A DNA stretch of 64,000 bases from NCBI RefSeq assembly GCF_963966145.1, contig NC_091048.1:28396001-28460000 (forward strand). The letters run 5' to 3'. The stretch's first letter is position 1. Every line of letters begins with the position of its first letter. Below, one piece after another: positions 1 to 12,609 of this stretch. A program made the position numbers and the translations under genes. Below the pieces are notes generated by a model. It was given only the letters and a program-made list of their open reading frames with translations. It made no database searches and was not told the origin of the DNA. Source of the stretch: Tenebrio molitor (taxonomy: Eukaryota; Arthropoda; Insecta; Coleoptera; Tenebrionidae).

Positions 1-262
1 TTTCCTGCGCTGTCTAAATACTCTTCTATTACAAACTAGTAAAACTGACAACAATGGACTAGACATTGACCCTATTTATAACCTCAAACTTTAAAAAACA
101 CAGTGTTTGATTTCCGTCACGAAAGTGCCTGACATGCGGACCTGTCAAAATGAACATAGATAACATCTTGCTGGATTTCCCGCGATGTCTGAGTATTCAT
201 CTGTTGCAAACTAATAAAACCGACAACAATGTACTAGGCACTGACGCTATTTATAACCTAAT
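1..262. repeat. Diverged direct repeat of about 86 bp
   Basis: Bases 1-85 and about 177-262 are two diverged copies of the same sequence. Both run from a 'tttcc(t/c)gcg' start through 'gacaacaatg' to 'ctatttataacct'. They are separated by about 90 bp that is not repeated. I recognise no gene or known element. The left copy begins at the window edge, so the true extent is unknown. Confidence 0.6.
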
Positions 263-1507
263 TCAATAGACAGCTTTACTACCAGAATAAATGCATTTTA
301 TTAGATGTTGAAAATAAAAATAATATTGTACGATTAGTAGATCTTAATAAATAAATTGAGTAAATTGTGACGCTTTTGCCTTTACTCCAATGGAGAGAAT
401 AATTACTCGAGCGAGGAATCTCGAGGGAGGAAATGCCTATACATACTAGGTATGTATTTTCTGTTGAAGTAGCAGATTTTTTTTAAATTTGATCTCGTCA
501 ACAGGAAAACTACGCATTTTAACTGAGTCTAAGGACCAGTTTACATAAGCGAAATTAAGCTAATCGTAATGAAATGCGAGATTAACTGAACACGTGATCA
601 GATTAAACCAATCGAAGTTTCGGATTCATGAGTTAATTAAGTATTTAATTCTCTTTCTGTAAACTGGCCCTAAGATTGTAAAATATGAATTAACATATTG
701 TTATATTTGCAGAGATATCTTTGTGGCCAAAAACTAATTTAAACTTTCCAAAACATTTTTTTCAAAAGCGATGTCTTCTAATTATGACCAATTTTATTCT
801 GATAAATGCATTTAATTTATACCTACAACAATAAATAAGAACATTTAATGACTTTGAAATTTTGTGGCCGCGATTCTACAGGTTTTCACATTACCTAATT
901 TTACGATTTTTAAAAAAAATTATACCTGAGAAAAAAACTAAAACCTCTAAATTTGCATTTTTTATTGAATTTCTTCTCTAACTACAATTGAAGCATCTAG
1001 TTTTGTTTTTTCCGACAGTGTATTCATGATTTAATTGTCAGAATAATAATAATTTATGCAACGAGTATGTAATGTAGTACTTTAGGCACTCGTGCACCAA
1101 TCCCATGGGTAAAAAAGACACTTTGTGCACGACTTCCATACAATATTTTTTCCACGACTGTTTTTAAAGCGGTCTCATGATTCGGATATTTCGGTACACG
1201 TGTTTGCGAAACACCAGAGTGATTTTTTTATTGGGTGATATTGATTTCTTGTAAAAAAAAATGTTGGAAAATGGGAGGATTAATGACAGACTACGATACT
1301 TTCTCTAGCACTTTTTACCTTTTTTCTTTATTACCATAAACAAATATTTTACACACTGAAAATATGTAAGTAAATATAGCACACCTTTTTTGACAGTAAT
1401 TCATTGAGGAAACTACAGGCGTTAAAAAAAAAAACTAACTCTACAAGAGATACCCAAATTAACATAACAAATAAAATATCAACCTACTTGCTTTCCAGTG
1501 TTTACAA
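263..1507. other. Intergenic, AT-rich, no gene seen
   Basis: No open frame here looks like a protein. There are long A/T runs and several short inverted repeats. The sequence around 1060-1180 has the motif 'gcactcgtgcac', which is typical of decayed foldback elements. I see nothing else to annotate. Confidence 0.6.
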
Positions 1508-1773
1508 ATATTGGGTGAATGATTGTGGATGGATATGGCAACTATGTAGGAAAATTTATGTGTTGGAATATAGTTGACATTTGTATGACATTTCTAATGC
1601 GTGCATTTGATTTTTTTTATATCTATCATTGCACATTGACTTGACAATTTTCAAAATTGCGCGACTATGAACTGTCAAAGAAATGTCAACTCTATCCTAC
1701 CTACAGACTTGCCACATAAATTTTCGTACATAGTTGCCATATTTATCCACAATCATTTTGAATCACCTAATAT
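1508..1773. mobile_element. MITE-like element with long terminal inverted repeats
   Basis: The ends are long imperfect inverted repeats of about 55 bp. The left end starts 'atattgggtgaatgattgtg' and continues into 'ggatatggcaactatg'. The right end is its reverse complement, reading 'catagttgccatatttatcc' and finishing 'aatcacctaatatt'. The interior of about 155 bp has no coding capacity. This is a non-autonomous DNA transposon layout. The AT-rich flanks could include a short target duplication, but it cannot be separated from the repeat ends by eye. Confidence 0.75.
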
Positions 1774-3625
1774 TTTCATTCCAAGTCAAAAACATTTTTT
1801 TTTTATTGTAGACAGTTGAATTCCAAATTTGATTTCTTTTGTTGACTTTTTTATTTCATCCGTGATATTCTTCCATTTACATCTTCACTCCAGCCAAACA
1901 TTACGAAAAATATCTGTGAGCAACAACAATGAGGGGGTGGAGTTTCGACTCGCCTATCCCACCAATCCGGTCCCGCCATTAATCTTTTTATCCAAATAAA
2001 TCATTTCATACCTTCTCGTCGATTCATAAATATTCATCGTAGCACTTATAGTAAATTTGTTTTTGTTGAATGGCCGTAATAGATTAAATGCAAATGAACC
2101 GTTTGCGGTTTCGTTATTTCGGTACCACGATCTTGACGTCGCAACTAATTCGCCTCTTTATTTACACGTTGGCCCCGTACAAAAAATAATAAACAAAAAT
2201 TGAAGAAAAAAAATCCTTCTCAACCAGATAACGCAGGCCACGTACTGCATTAACGCATGCAATAACGAGCTGCAATCGATTTTCGCTAAAATCGCTTTCG
2301 CGAATTACGCCAAATTAGGGCGATTATGGCGGAATCGATTTCGCGCCGCCCCGGGGGCCACAGGGGCGGCTGAGGGCTCCCAGACCTTTCCTCGACAAAC
2401 GTTCAGCTTCACTTCAAATTTCACCGCACCTGTAGCTCTCAGCGCTCCACGGTGATCATTACAAAAGCGGGCACGGCATCGAGGCCGCATCATTACGGAT
2501 GATTGCATCAAGCAGTAGTAATTCCTCCGAAACCACTATTTTTATCGTTTATTTTCTTTGTACCCATTTTTACAACACACCCATCTCTTAATTTATTTTT
2601 TATTACTGTCATTATTATTATTATTTCGAAAATTGGCAGTTAAGAATCGCTTAAAAATTTCATAAAAACCTGGCGCTTTTTAAAACCTTTTCAAAAACGT
2701 TTTCTTCGGTAAGTTTGAGTCGATTTTTTTTTGTTGGGGTGTGGGGCCTTCTGGTAGAATTTCGGGAGTCCGGGCGGGTGCCCCCGTCAAAATTCATCAT
2801 AAAACAAACTGAGTAAAAATTAATCAATCCGACGCTCGAGCGCGGCCGTCGGGGTACCTCTCCTGGCGCAAATTGGGGTCGTTAATGGGCCTGCGACCGG
2901 TCCGCGGGGGCCATTTCGCCTTATTACAGGGTACCTCTTATTAATATAATAGCCAATGTTTATCCGCTTTCTAAATCATCCGTTTAGCATAAATTTGAGG
3001 GCAATTTCGTGGACCCGCTCCCACTGGACCCAGTTCGGCCGATACCTGCGCTCTTCCTGCCCCAAATTACCCCAATTAGCGCGCTTTGGGGCCCCGCTCG
3101 CGCAACTTTTAATTATCCGCGCGGGATCGTGACTGCGCGCCGCGCGACGCTAGCGGGGGCCTCTCCTCTGCGATCACCTTAATTGCGCATAATTGGTTCG
3201 TCAAGTCGCCCCGATTTGACGATATTATTGTGATGGAGTGCACGAGGGGGCTGCGTGGCCGCTCGGTTCGCCTAAAACCGCGTTTAGCGCGCTAATTAGA
3301 CGGAGATGGGGCTAGAGCCGGGGCCCTGTGCATGTCTGACAGGCTGTAATTTGGCCGCGAGTGTGCGTTTCCTGTACACATGCACGTCGGAATCCACCAT
3401 CGGCGGCGTTGGCTGAGATCCTGGGTTTAATTGTTTGGCGCGATGTCTGAATGCCTCGCCCACGTCGGTCGTGCCGCTCGGAATCCTATCGCTCCGGTGT
3501 TATTTATTTACGTCGCGAGCCGCCCCCGCCGACCCCACACCCGACGCCGCCAAAGACTTATGGACCTGCTGCTCCCCAGGCCGAGGAAGCGGCCCACGCG
3601 GACGACGCCGCCCCGGACCCAATAG
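1774..3625. other. Intergenic, mixed AT-rich and GC-rich blocks
   Basis: No gene is supported. From about 2240 to 3620 there are GC-rich islands around homeobox-like TTAATTA/TAATTA cores. This texture is often seen in regulatory DNA near developmental genes, but that is an impression and not evidence. Short overlapping frames on both strands around 3430-3620 are proline/alanine-rich through base composition and match no family I know. Confidence 0.4.
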
Positions 3626-4705
3626 AGAACTCCACGAAGATCTACAAGAAATTACTATCATTATTCCACAGACGCTCTTCGATAGATGGCGCAAAGAAGC
3701 TCCACAAGTCCCAAAAAAAACACCACCAGGTGTCGCTCCTTCCGGCCACAGGAAATATTCTAAATAGAGAGTTCCGCAAAGATCTACAAGAATCAAAGTC
3801 ATTATGATGATTATTATTATTAATACGCGGACAACGTCGTTCGATAGATGGCGCGACAAAGGTGACAATTTTAAAAGTCTCAAACGAAACATTACTAGGT
3901 GTCGCTCCAAGCAACTAAGGCTTCTCCCCACAGCAAATGTTCTAAACTGAGAGCTCCGCAAAGATCTACAAGAATCGAAATTATTATTATTACGCGGATG
4001 CCGTTCGATAGATGGCGCAAAAGAGCTCCATTTTTTATAGCTCCAAACGAAACACCACCAGGTGTCGCTCTAAGCGACTATGGCTCCGTCTTCCCACAAC
4101 AGATGTTCTAAAAGAGAGCTCCGCAAACACTACAAGAATCAAAATTATAATAATTATTATAATGAGGACGCCGTTCGGTAGATGGCGCAAAAAAGTTGCA
4201 CTTTTAAAAGTTCCAAACCACACTACTAGGTGTCGCGACTGTGGCTTCTCCCGGCCACAGCAAATGTTCTAAATAGAGAATTACGCAAAGATCTACAAGA
4301 CCCAAAGTCGTTATAATGATTATTATTATTATTTTGCGGATGACGCCGTTCGATAGATGGCGCGAAAGTACCAGTTTAAAAAATATGAAAAGACACACCA
4401 CCAGATGTCACTACAAGCTACTAAGGCTCTCCCCACAGCAAATGTTCTAAATGGAGAGCTCCACAAAGACACTAGAAGCAAAGTCGTTATGATTATTATT
4501 ATTATTATTATTATTACGGTGCAAAAGAATCCATTCGATAGATGGCGCAATAAAGGCGCTACTTTTAAAAGTGCAAAACGACACGCTGCCAGATGTCGCT
4601 GGAAGCTGGAAGAGACTGTGGCTCCCTCCGCCGACGGCAAATGTACTAAATAGTGAGTTGCTCTTCTGCAAAGTTTTACAAGAGCATCACACGGAAGAAC
4701 CGCAA
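3626..4705 (+). repeat. Six-unit tandem array with recurrent TAGATGGCGC
   Basis: Six units of about 162-185 bp are arranged head to tail. TAGATGGCGC starts at about 3683, 3845, 4009, 4179, 4354 and 4539, giving spacings of 162, 164, 170, 175 and 185 bp. Each unit also carries an A(G/A)(G/A)TGTC(G/A)C-type element, a (TTA)n/(ATT)n microsatellite, and a tail resembling 'gagctccgcaaagatctac'. The steady growth in unit length largely reflects expansion of the trinucleotide run. The many open frames on both strands are products of the repeat and are not genes. Confidence 0.85.
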
Positions 4706-7700
4706 ATGAAGGTGGCGTAAATAATTAGCACCAAAGTTATTATTATTCGAGAAGAAAATGTCATTCATGGCTTGTTGTTGGACTGTTGTTTTTTACGAAG
4801 AACAGAAACTCGCTTGGTCAAGCTGTATCTGATCGAGATAGAACTGGTAACTCTCGTTGCATGCACCAGATGTCCGCACTGTCGCAAGACGCGGCAAATT
4901 TGAAATGTGTCGATATGCCGAGACTTCCCGCGCTCCTTGGACCGACTGTACCTCCGCCGTGGCCTCTCGCCTCCCCAAAATATCAATTTGGCGCAGGTAC
5001 CGGACATAATTTCAGCCGGGACCCTCTCCATACTTAAGTGTTTACGCTCTCAGCATGCAATAACGAGAGTCACGTCGTAAATTTCCCCGTCGGAGCGGCA
5101 GGACCGGCTCGGCCGACGAATTCGGCGCTCCTCTCCCTCGTAGGGGTCGCTTCTTCCGCCCCGTCCGTCGCAATCAATTCCGCATCAATTTCGTTCGATT
5201 TCTCACGAATCAGAATGATCGACTCACGATTACTCGGCACAACCGCAATTAGATCCAGCCGTAATGGCCAGCCCAGCTCGCCAACCATGACAAACGGAAG
5301 CATGAGCGATTGTCGACTGTCACTGGACGCCGCAGGTGGCTCAGATCGGGCTAATTGAGTGGCCATCCACCCCGGGAATGTTCTGGGGTGCAACAGGTGG
5401 AAATGGCATGATCTTGCGGCCAGATTGGCTTCCCCGAATGGTCGTGTTAATGGGCGATGGTACAGATGGTGCGGTTTCGACGCTCTTTCGACGTTTAGGT
5501 GTAATAATTCAGGGGCGCCTGTCAGGTGGCGGCACTGATTTCGTGATTTATTCGAGTGGTAAGACTGTTTCTACCATGACGACCATCGGACAAGTGGCGA
5601 TGTTATCGCCAATCAAAACCTTATTAAAGAGGAATTTATGGAGGGACAACCTCCACGGCATGATCTCTTCATCCATCCATCTCCCCCATCATTCTTTTTT
5701 CCAGTTTCTCTTCGACGAGCGTCTTTCTAACACTTTCGGCGCTGGAATATGTTATTTGGTGCATATCAGAGGTCCCCTAGCGGGTCCATGCGGCGCACCT
5801 CTTTGCCATTTGGTGAATTCCACCGGTGTGAATGTCGTAAAACGCCCTCTGCGATCGATTAAATTGCCATTAATCATCACGATTCCGTTGGAATTCTTAA
5901 GTGAGTGCGAACGCGATGGGATCAGAAAATAAAAGCGTGTCAGATAAGCCGCAGTGCAGAAATTCATTTATGAGCTATCGATGAGTCTGGTGCTGTGATA
6001 GTGGATCGCATTATAATTATACAGATTAAGTAAAGTCGAGAAAACTACCTAACTAATGTAGCTTAATACGGGCGAGCGGCGAGACTGTGACGGCGGCGGC
6101 GCGGAGGAGGCGGGCGCGTCACAGTCTCCCCGCTCGATAATAAATCGGAGACTGGTTTTTGATATTTTGAAAATATAATTACACGTTTTCATTTTGTAAT
6201 GGAATACCGGGGCCGGCGTCAACGGTAGGGCAGCCGGGGCGAGTCGGGGGGCCGGTCCGGGCCCCGGACTCCGGGGCCTTCCGACGGGATGACCCCGTCC
6301 GCTCAGCATATTCAAACATCACGAATCGAACCTTAACGCTAATGATAGGAATTAGCCGGCCGTTCGATCCACCGCTAATACATAGTTTAGTTACAAATTC
6401 AGCCTCCAGGGGGATAATTTACCAAATTACCCGCCATAACACTTCAAAATAAACAAGAAAACAAGCCACAATCGCCACGGACATGATCGTGTACTGTTTA
6501 TTTAAATAAAGTCCGTTATTTATGGACGTGGTTCTAGTAGCGGCCTCGTTAGCACTTCCACTCTTCATCCCTCGCACCAGAGAAAGGGTAAGGGTCACGT
6601 GAATTGAAAGTCCTCGACGGAATGCTGCAATTACCATTACATCGAAAGCCTCGCGGGGATTGGCAACACTGGACGATCTCGAAGGTGTTGAGAATCGGTC
6701 CGAGCACAAAAAACTACCTCGTAATGTAGCACTTTCTTTGACTTTTTTTTCTCTTCCACTCAAACTTTTTTGCTACAAGGGTGCTACAAGATCGTTATCA
6801 CAATTTATTTGGTACCTGGTCCTGCTTGGTGAGCTTTTCGAAGCTTTTCTTTGAGACTGTGAAGTTTTACGAAGTGTTCAGATTTTTTGCTAGCTCTTCT
6901 GAAATGATCCTTTTTTGCAGTGCCTTCAGAAAACCAAGTCTTAGTCTTCTGGAAGACAAAATTAGAGCCCTTTTTGAGATTGCCAACCTTTCTGAACCGT
7001 CACCACCTCTTAACATCCAACCCATGGTAATCACACCCTCTCCCTTTTCCATCATTTCACCGTCAACTTATCTTCTTGGTCGATTTTCTTTGATCGATGA
7101 GCAGCACAACAGTCGAAGCTCGAAGAAGTACGTGATTTGCGAGCCGTTTTGCGTTGTCATCGTCCATCACCATTTCTGATTCGTTTCGTTCATTCATCAC
7201 CATCACAGTGCGACCGTCTCGACCTCCATTGTTGCCGCCTCGACTCATTTCTGCTCGTTTCTCAATTTCTCTTGATCGATCGAGTGGTGATCGCGCGAGT
7301 GCAGATCTGGCACTCCTCGTCCGCGCTTGGTGATCATTTTTATCTCAGCCGTGTCTCAAATTCATGTTTATTCATCGTTTATTTACGCACCGGATGATTT
7401 ATAAGACTAATTAGCGTTGTACTTATAGAAATAGGTATCGGAGAGTGGATCTCGGCGTGTCGATGGAAGTTTCGGTGGCGTCGCCGATGTTATCTGGTGG
7501 AGCGCGGAATCGGAGCTGGTGGAGCCCCAGCTCGCGACGGCTAATAATAAATTGGCGTTTTTAATTAGCAGTATCGGTTATAAAACGATCCGAGTGTTTA
7601 TTCGGCCATTCGGACGTGTTATTTATGTTGGTTATTAATTTTAATAAAGACCGGAGGCCACTAAATCATACCGGATGATTATCCCGAGCGCACATTAGTT

Positions 7701-10700
7701 TCCACGGCGAGGAATAATTATATTAGCTTTGTCCGTAACATCGAATTTACATGAAGATATCAGTTATAAGGCCGATTAGGATCGACTTTATGGGATGTGT
7801 GATGGTGGAATTTATAAATTACACGGATCGCGCATCCATTATCGGGGCTCCGGGGACGGCTAATAATTCGTTAGACAAATTATAAGAAAACTGGTTTCGC
7901 CATTAGACATTCGAATGGAAATTGTGGGCTATTAAGACGCGCCTATGTGTGTTTGTTCTCGATTTCTCGATGCTCCGAGATAATTAATACGGCTAAATTG
8001 TACGTTGTTTGGCCACAGGCTCTAATTTGTTACGAAGGAAACTACTTGCCTAATTATATTGCCGGCTAATCACCGGCCGAGCTCTTGTCGAGACATTACA
8101 AAACAATCAGGGCCGATGGACGCGAAAACGGGAGGCTCGCCACCTCCATCAAGACGGCTGCACCGGGTCCCGTTAAAACTATCGCCGGGCGCTGGACGCG
8201 ATCACTGTAATCACACCAGGAAGTAACGGCAACGGAGGCGGTTTCGCGCCCAGGGCGACCGCAGGAATTTCAGGAACATGACAAAAATGCAAATCGTTCC
8301 AGGGTTCGGGAAGTTCGCAAGCATCTTGGGGATGATGGCCAAGAGCGGGAGGACGATGCAGACGATGTAGTCTGAGTCGGATGACTTAGTTTAACCATGT
8401 TGAAGATTGAGTTCTTGTTTGTTGTTGATGTTTCACAAAATGTCAATTTTCTTTTAACATAACCTCAATTTCTTCTTTGACATTTTTTAGGATTTGCGAC
8501 TATTAAAAACAGATCAAAGAAAACTGATTTGCTGAGGAAGAATGGACACTTCGAGACTTCGACGCTTCAACAAAACCCTTGAACGAAGAAAACAGATGAA
8601 ATACCTACGAGCGAAACCTTGAAAACATTTTTTTTGTTGTTGTAAATCTTGTCGCTGTGCGAGCAGTCCATAACCAGAAAGTAATTATCAGTAATCGTCG
8701 CTACTTGTTTTTTCCTTTTTTCTGCAAAAAAATCGCCGTAATGGGTCGTGCCCATGTGAGGAAGCTTGTTAAAAACACGAATGAAAAGGTCGGTGTATTT
8801 TAGGTTGCCTACGTCGCGCACTTAATATGGACGCCGCAGGACAAAAGTCATTCAAATTACGTTATCCACTTTGTTAGGGCAACATCTCCGTGTTGCATGT
8901 TGGTCGTCGTCGAACGGCCATGAAGTTGTCGATTTTTGTGCTTTTTCCGTTAACAATTTTCTGCGTAAAAAACGTGTCATCGCCTCATCGACAGGGGCGT
9001 GAAAGCCATCTCCCTCGCCTCTCCTTGGGCACAATGCGTGCGTTCTAGATTATTAAGCGTCATTAAATAATTTCCGGCGAATTTCAGCGCACAAACAAGA
9101 CAAAACGAAGTTAATTACCCATTAAATGTAGCGGATAATGTATGCAAATGAGCAGTCGAGGAGGCGATTTCTCGAAAAAACGCCAACTGATTGACATGTG
9201 TATTAATTTGAATAATTTAAACGTGGATCGTTACAATTATAATAATTTCGTGTAAAGGCAACAAGCGGAGTTTTCGTGCACGGAACGTGTAGACGCGTTC
9301 GCGGCGCAATTTTCTTATCCGGACTCGTTTGCATAATTATCCTTTAAGGCACATCAACGCGCTCTCGATTGAGAGTTTATTAAAATGTTGGTGCGCTGAT
9401 GGCCGCCAATTAAATATCTATCAACGGCTCCTCCGGGTCATGTAATGACACACTTCGGACAAATTCGGCAAGACATTTCGCGCTGGACGGTGCACACCTG
9501 CCAGACAACATTATGCACAAACGACTTAACAATAAATTAAAGACTAAAGGGATAATTGACGTCGCACCAGCCCGAGGACAAACTGCAGACCGAGAGAGGG
9601 AAAGGTGTACCGCAGGGAACCGCAACGAGTCCTCTCTTATTCCGCACCTAGAACACCTTCTCGGTGTGTTCATCTATTACTGAATCGTTGCAATAACAAT
9701 GAGAAGCGAAGTTTTGTCCGAGTGGTCCAATCGCATTTTAAATAGTTGCTGCTCTCGTGCTTGCAAATTCCCACGTCTAAAAAATAGTACTTTGTGAACA
9801 TTTGCGTAACTATTTATTGTCAACGTAATAAAGAAAATGTGCCTGACAAACCTCCTGGAATTAGTTATCCAGTGCAAAGTTCACCGTCTTCGATAATGCC
9901 AAGGTCTCAATCAGACCATTTACGTCCCGATGGTGGTGTCAATCTTTTCTCTTAACGAAGCAAGGTCAATTTCGTTTTTGCCCATTTTGTGGTCCCTCAC
10001 CCATGAGAAACAGCGTCCAGTGACACATCGTTTTCCCTCCTAATTGGAGTGAACTTTAAGTTTCTGACGAAAGACATTTTGCGCTTGTAACAATTAGAAG
10101 AGATGAAATAAAAGTGTTTTGTGGAGCAAGTGTCCAATTATCCGTCGTGGGAAGTTACGCAACGTGGCAAAATGTTTTGATGGGGCCCATCTGGTCCGCT
10201 CAATTAAAATCAAAAAGCGCCAACGTCCCTCAAACTACATACCTGTTCGTGGCAATGGTCGCATTGACATAGCGATGGGACATGAAGGAGATGACAGGGA
10301 CGCATACTTAAAATGATATCCCCATGATGTAATCTGGTCGAACTAAACGGGCGGTTAGTTCTGGAGAAATGCGCCACATAATACACCCTAATTAAATTAA
10401 AATGCCGCAGTCAACTTAGAGATAATTGATTGTCGAAACAAAAGGCTTCCGATAGCATCTCGCAGCCATCCGAGCCGGGCCATCAATAACACGAAAATGA
10501 CAATGCGTCAGGACCGGATCTGGGATGTGGCGGGGCGCGCCGCCCCACAGGCGGCCAGAGCCGGACTGTGCTCGCCCCCGTCGAAGCCCCACGCGGTGGC
10601 CGCCACCGCAGCGTCCGTGCCGAATCCGCGAGACTTTTGGGGGCGTTTTTCGGGACCAGAGGAATTCGAGCGGGTCCGGCTCTGGCGATTATCGGTCCCA

Positions 10701-12486
10701 AATCTTGAAAAATATAAAGTGAAGCGCACGTCAATTGTTAGGAGCGACCCTCTTTATGAAATGTTGTCATACAAGTATCTTATCAGATGTTAACTCGCTC
10801 ATTTGTGTACGCCAGGTTTTGGGCGAGGGGCGTCCCCTTGTCCGTTTGATAAATTCCGTAATAAATATGCCGAAGTTTTTGGCGATTTTAACGGGGGGAA
10901 TTAATTGCGATCAGTTTGAGGCGGTCGGGTGAGCTGATAGGATCGGGGACGGGCGGTGGGAGCGGCGGGGGCAGAGACCAGACGATTTGAAGCGATTTTT
11001 CAACGATTTTGATTTTGGAAATTGGAGGCGTGGGAGGGAAATAAATATTGAAATCAACCTAACCTAACACGAAAGGTATCAATTTCTCTTAGGGAATTTT
11101 ATTTGTTCTCTAATTACTACCAACAATGTTACCAGATGTCATAGCCGCCCCTTATCCACCTTCATCGTTAACAGATTATAAGAATAACTTCAAATTGAAC
11201 TTTCAAAATGTTCCACTGTAGTATGTATTTGTGTTACCAACCACCACAAAATTCCCCAAATTTTAAAACTGCGATTTTTCATTCAAAAAGGGCATAGAAA
11301 GGAGCAAAATAGAAAAAATAGTGTATAATATCTCGTTTACGTTAAATACGGTAAAATAAAGAAAAAAAAGTTACAAAGAAAAAAATTTAAATAAAGTAAA
11401 AAAATCGAAATGAATGAATCTTGAAGAATTCAAGGCTGGACGAACCAGAACATGCATTTAAAAAATTGTGAATAAATAGGAATATACTACCCTGAGAAGA
11501 TAAAGAAGAAAGGAATAGAAAAAAAATGAACTACAAAAAAATTAACAGAAAAAGTAGCATGTCCTGTCTACAGTGCAAAGCGCAGTTAACATTCTATTTT
11601 TATGTGGAATTTATTTGAAGAGCAACAAAAAGACAAACGATGTGAAAACGTTGAAATGGTCTCCACGATCTCCAGATCTGTAACCTATAGAAAAACAATA
11701 GGACGAACCTGTGCAAAAACAAATTAGGACCAACGCGATCAATCCATTGTATTTAAACATTTCACGCGCAAAATGCCCAGATTTCCAAATTTATCAAAGC
11801 TAAGAGACGAAGTGTCAATGCAAAAAAAAAATTGTGCTTTGTGTCGTTCACTCTTTATTTAGGTAAAAATAGTAAATGTTATATCGCGCGTTCAAATGAA
11901 ATCCTGGGCTGGGAAGGCGTTGGAAACCGTCAATTGTTGTGATTTTTTAAAGCGTAGATTAATTGGAGCATGTTGACAGCTAACCTAAAATTTAGAATAA
12001 AAAAATATTTCTTTTTTCTTTCTTTGCAATGTTTTACTTTAAAAATAGAATAACTATACTATTTTTCCTATCTATTTTGCCTTACTAATTCCTGAAATTT
12101 CGGCTTCTCAAGTTATCATTAAGGACTTTTGCGTAGGTTGGTAACAGACAAAAATGTAAGGTTATATTTACTAAATTTACTTCGTTTCGTAGCTTCACAC
12201 TTTACTTTGACGTCTGACGTGAAACGGCTGATGTAACCAATATAACAAAGCTAAAAGTTACCCAAAACAGTTTAATAATGCGATTCAATAATGAGCCCAT
12301 TAGTAACGCAAAGTAGATAAAAAATAATTTTTTGTTCGACACTGTCAGAATTTTAGAATTTTCTCCTGTGTGAACGGATTTTAATAAATTTGACAACTTG
12401 TCAAAACGAAACGTCAAGCTAATTTTAAAGATTTTCAGCGATTTGGAGCCTTTGGGGGGCTCGTCGAACAAAAAAACGTTGTATTC
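4706..12486. other. Long intergenic region, no gene supported
   Basis: I read both strands and found no recognisable domain. The longest frame, 5336-5932 (+, 198 codons), has no family features. GC-rich patches occur at about 5050-5500, 6060-6300 and 10500-10730; the last has open frames on both strands and could hide an isolated exon. Stretches at 7400-8260 and 9050-9400 mix TAATTA cores with unique sequence and could be regulatory. The rest (11000-12480) is AT-rich. Confidence 0.4.
6073..6136. repeat. GC-rich 20-bp inverted repeat (potential hairpin)
   Basis: The left arm 6073-6092 reads 'cgagcggcgagactgtgacg'. The right arm 6117-6136 is its reverse complement with one mismatch. The loop of about 24 bp is almost pure G/C. 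The stem is long and near perfect compared with the surroundings. It could form a cruciform or an RNA hairpin, or be a paired binding site. I do not recognise a known microRNA in either arm. Confidence 0.7.
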
Positions 12487-12609
12487 AACTCGTTATTGTG
12501 TAATTTGGGCTTTTTTTGGCACTCGTGGACTTTAAAAACTCTCGTTTCACTCGAATTTTAAACTGGCCCACTCATGCCAAAAAAAGCCCAAATTACACAC
12601 GAACTCGTT
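12487..12609. mobile_element. Small foldback element
   Basis: Two arms of about 42 bp are near-perfect reverse complements. The left arm includes 'taatttgggctttttttggc' and the right arm includes 'gccaaaaaaagcccaaatta'. They are separated by a loop of about 39 bp. There is no coding capacity. This fits a hairpin-like MITE or a remnant of one. Confidence 0.75.

Noticed and set aside
3431..4653. Multiple overlapping frames with repeated LIIIIIII-type sequences
   Set aside because: They are translations of the tandem array and its ATT microsatellites on both strands.
5336..5932. 198-codon open frame on the plus strand
   Set aside because: No domain, no ATG-supported start with context, no similarity I recognise, and no splice partners; likely chance in GC-rich DNA.
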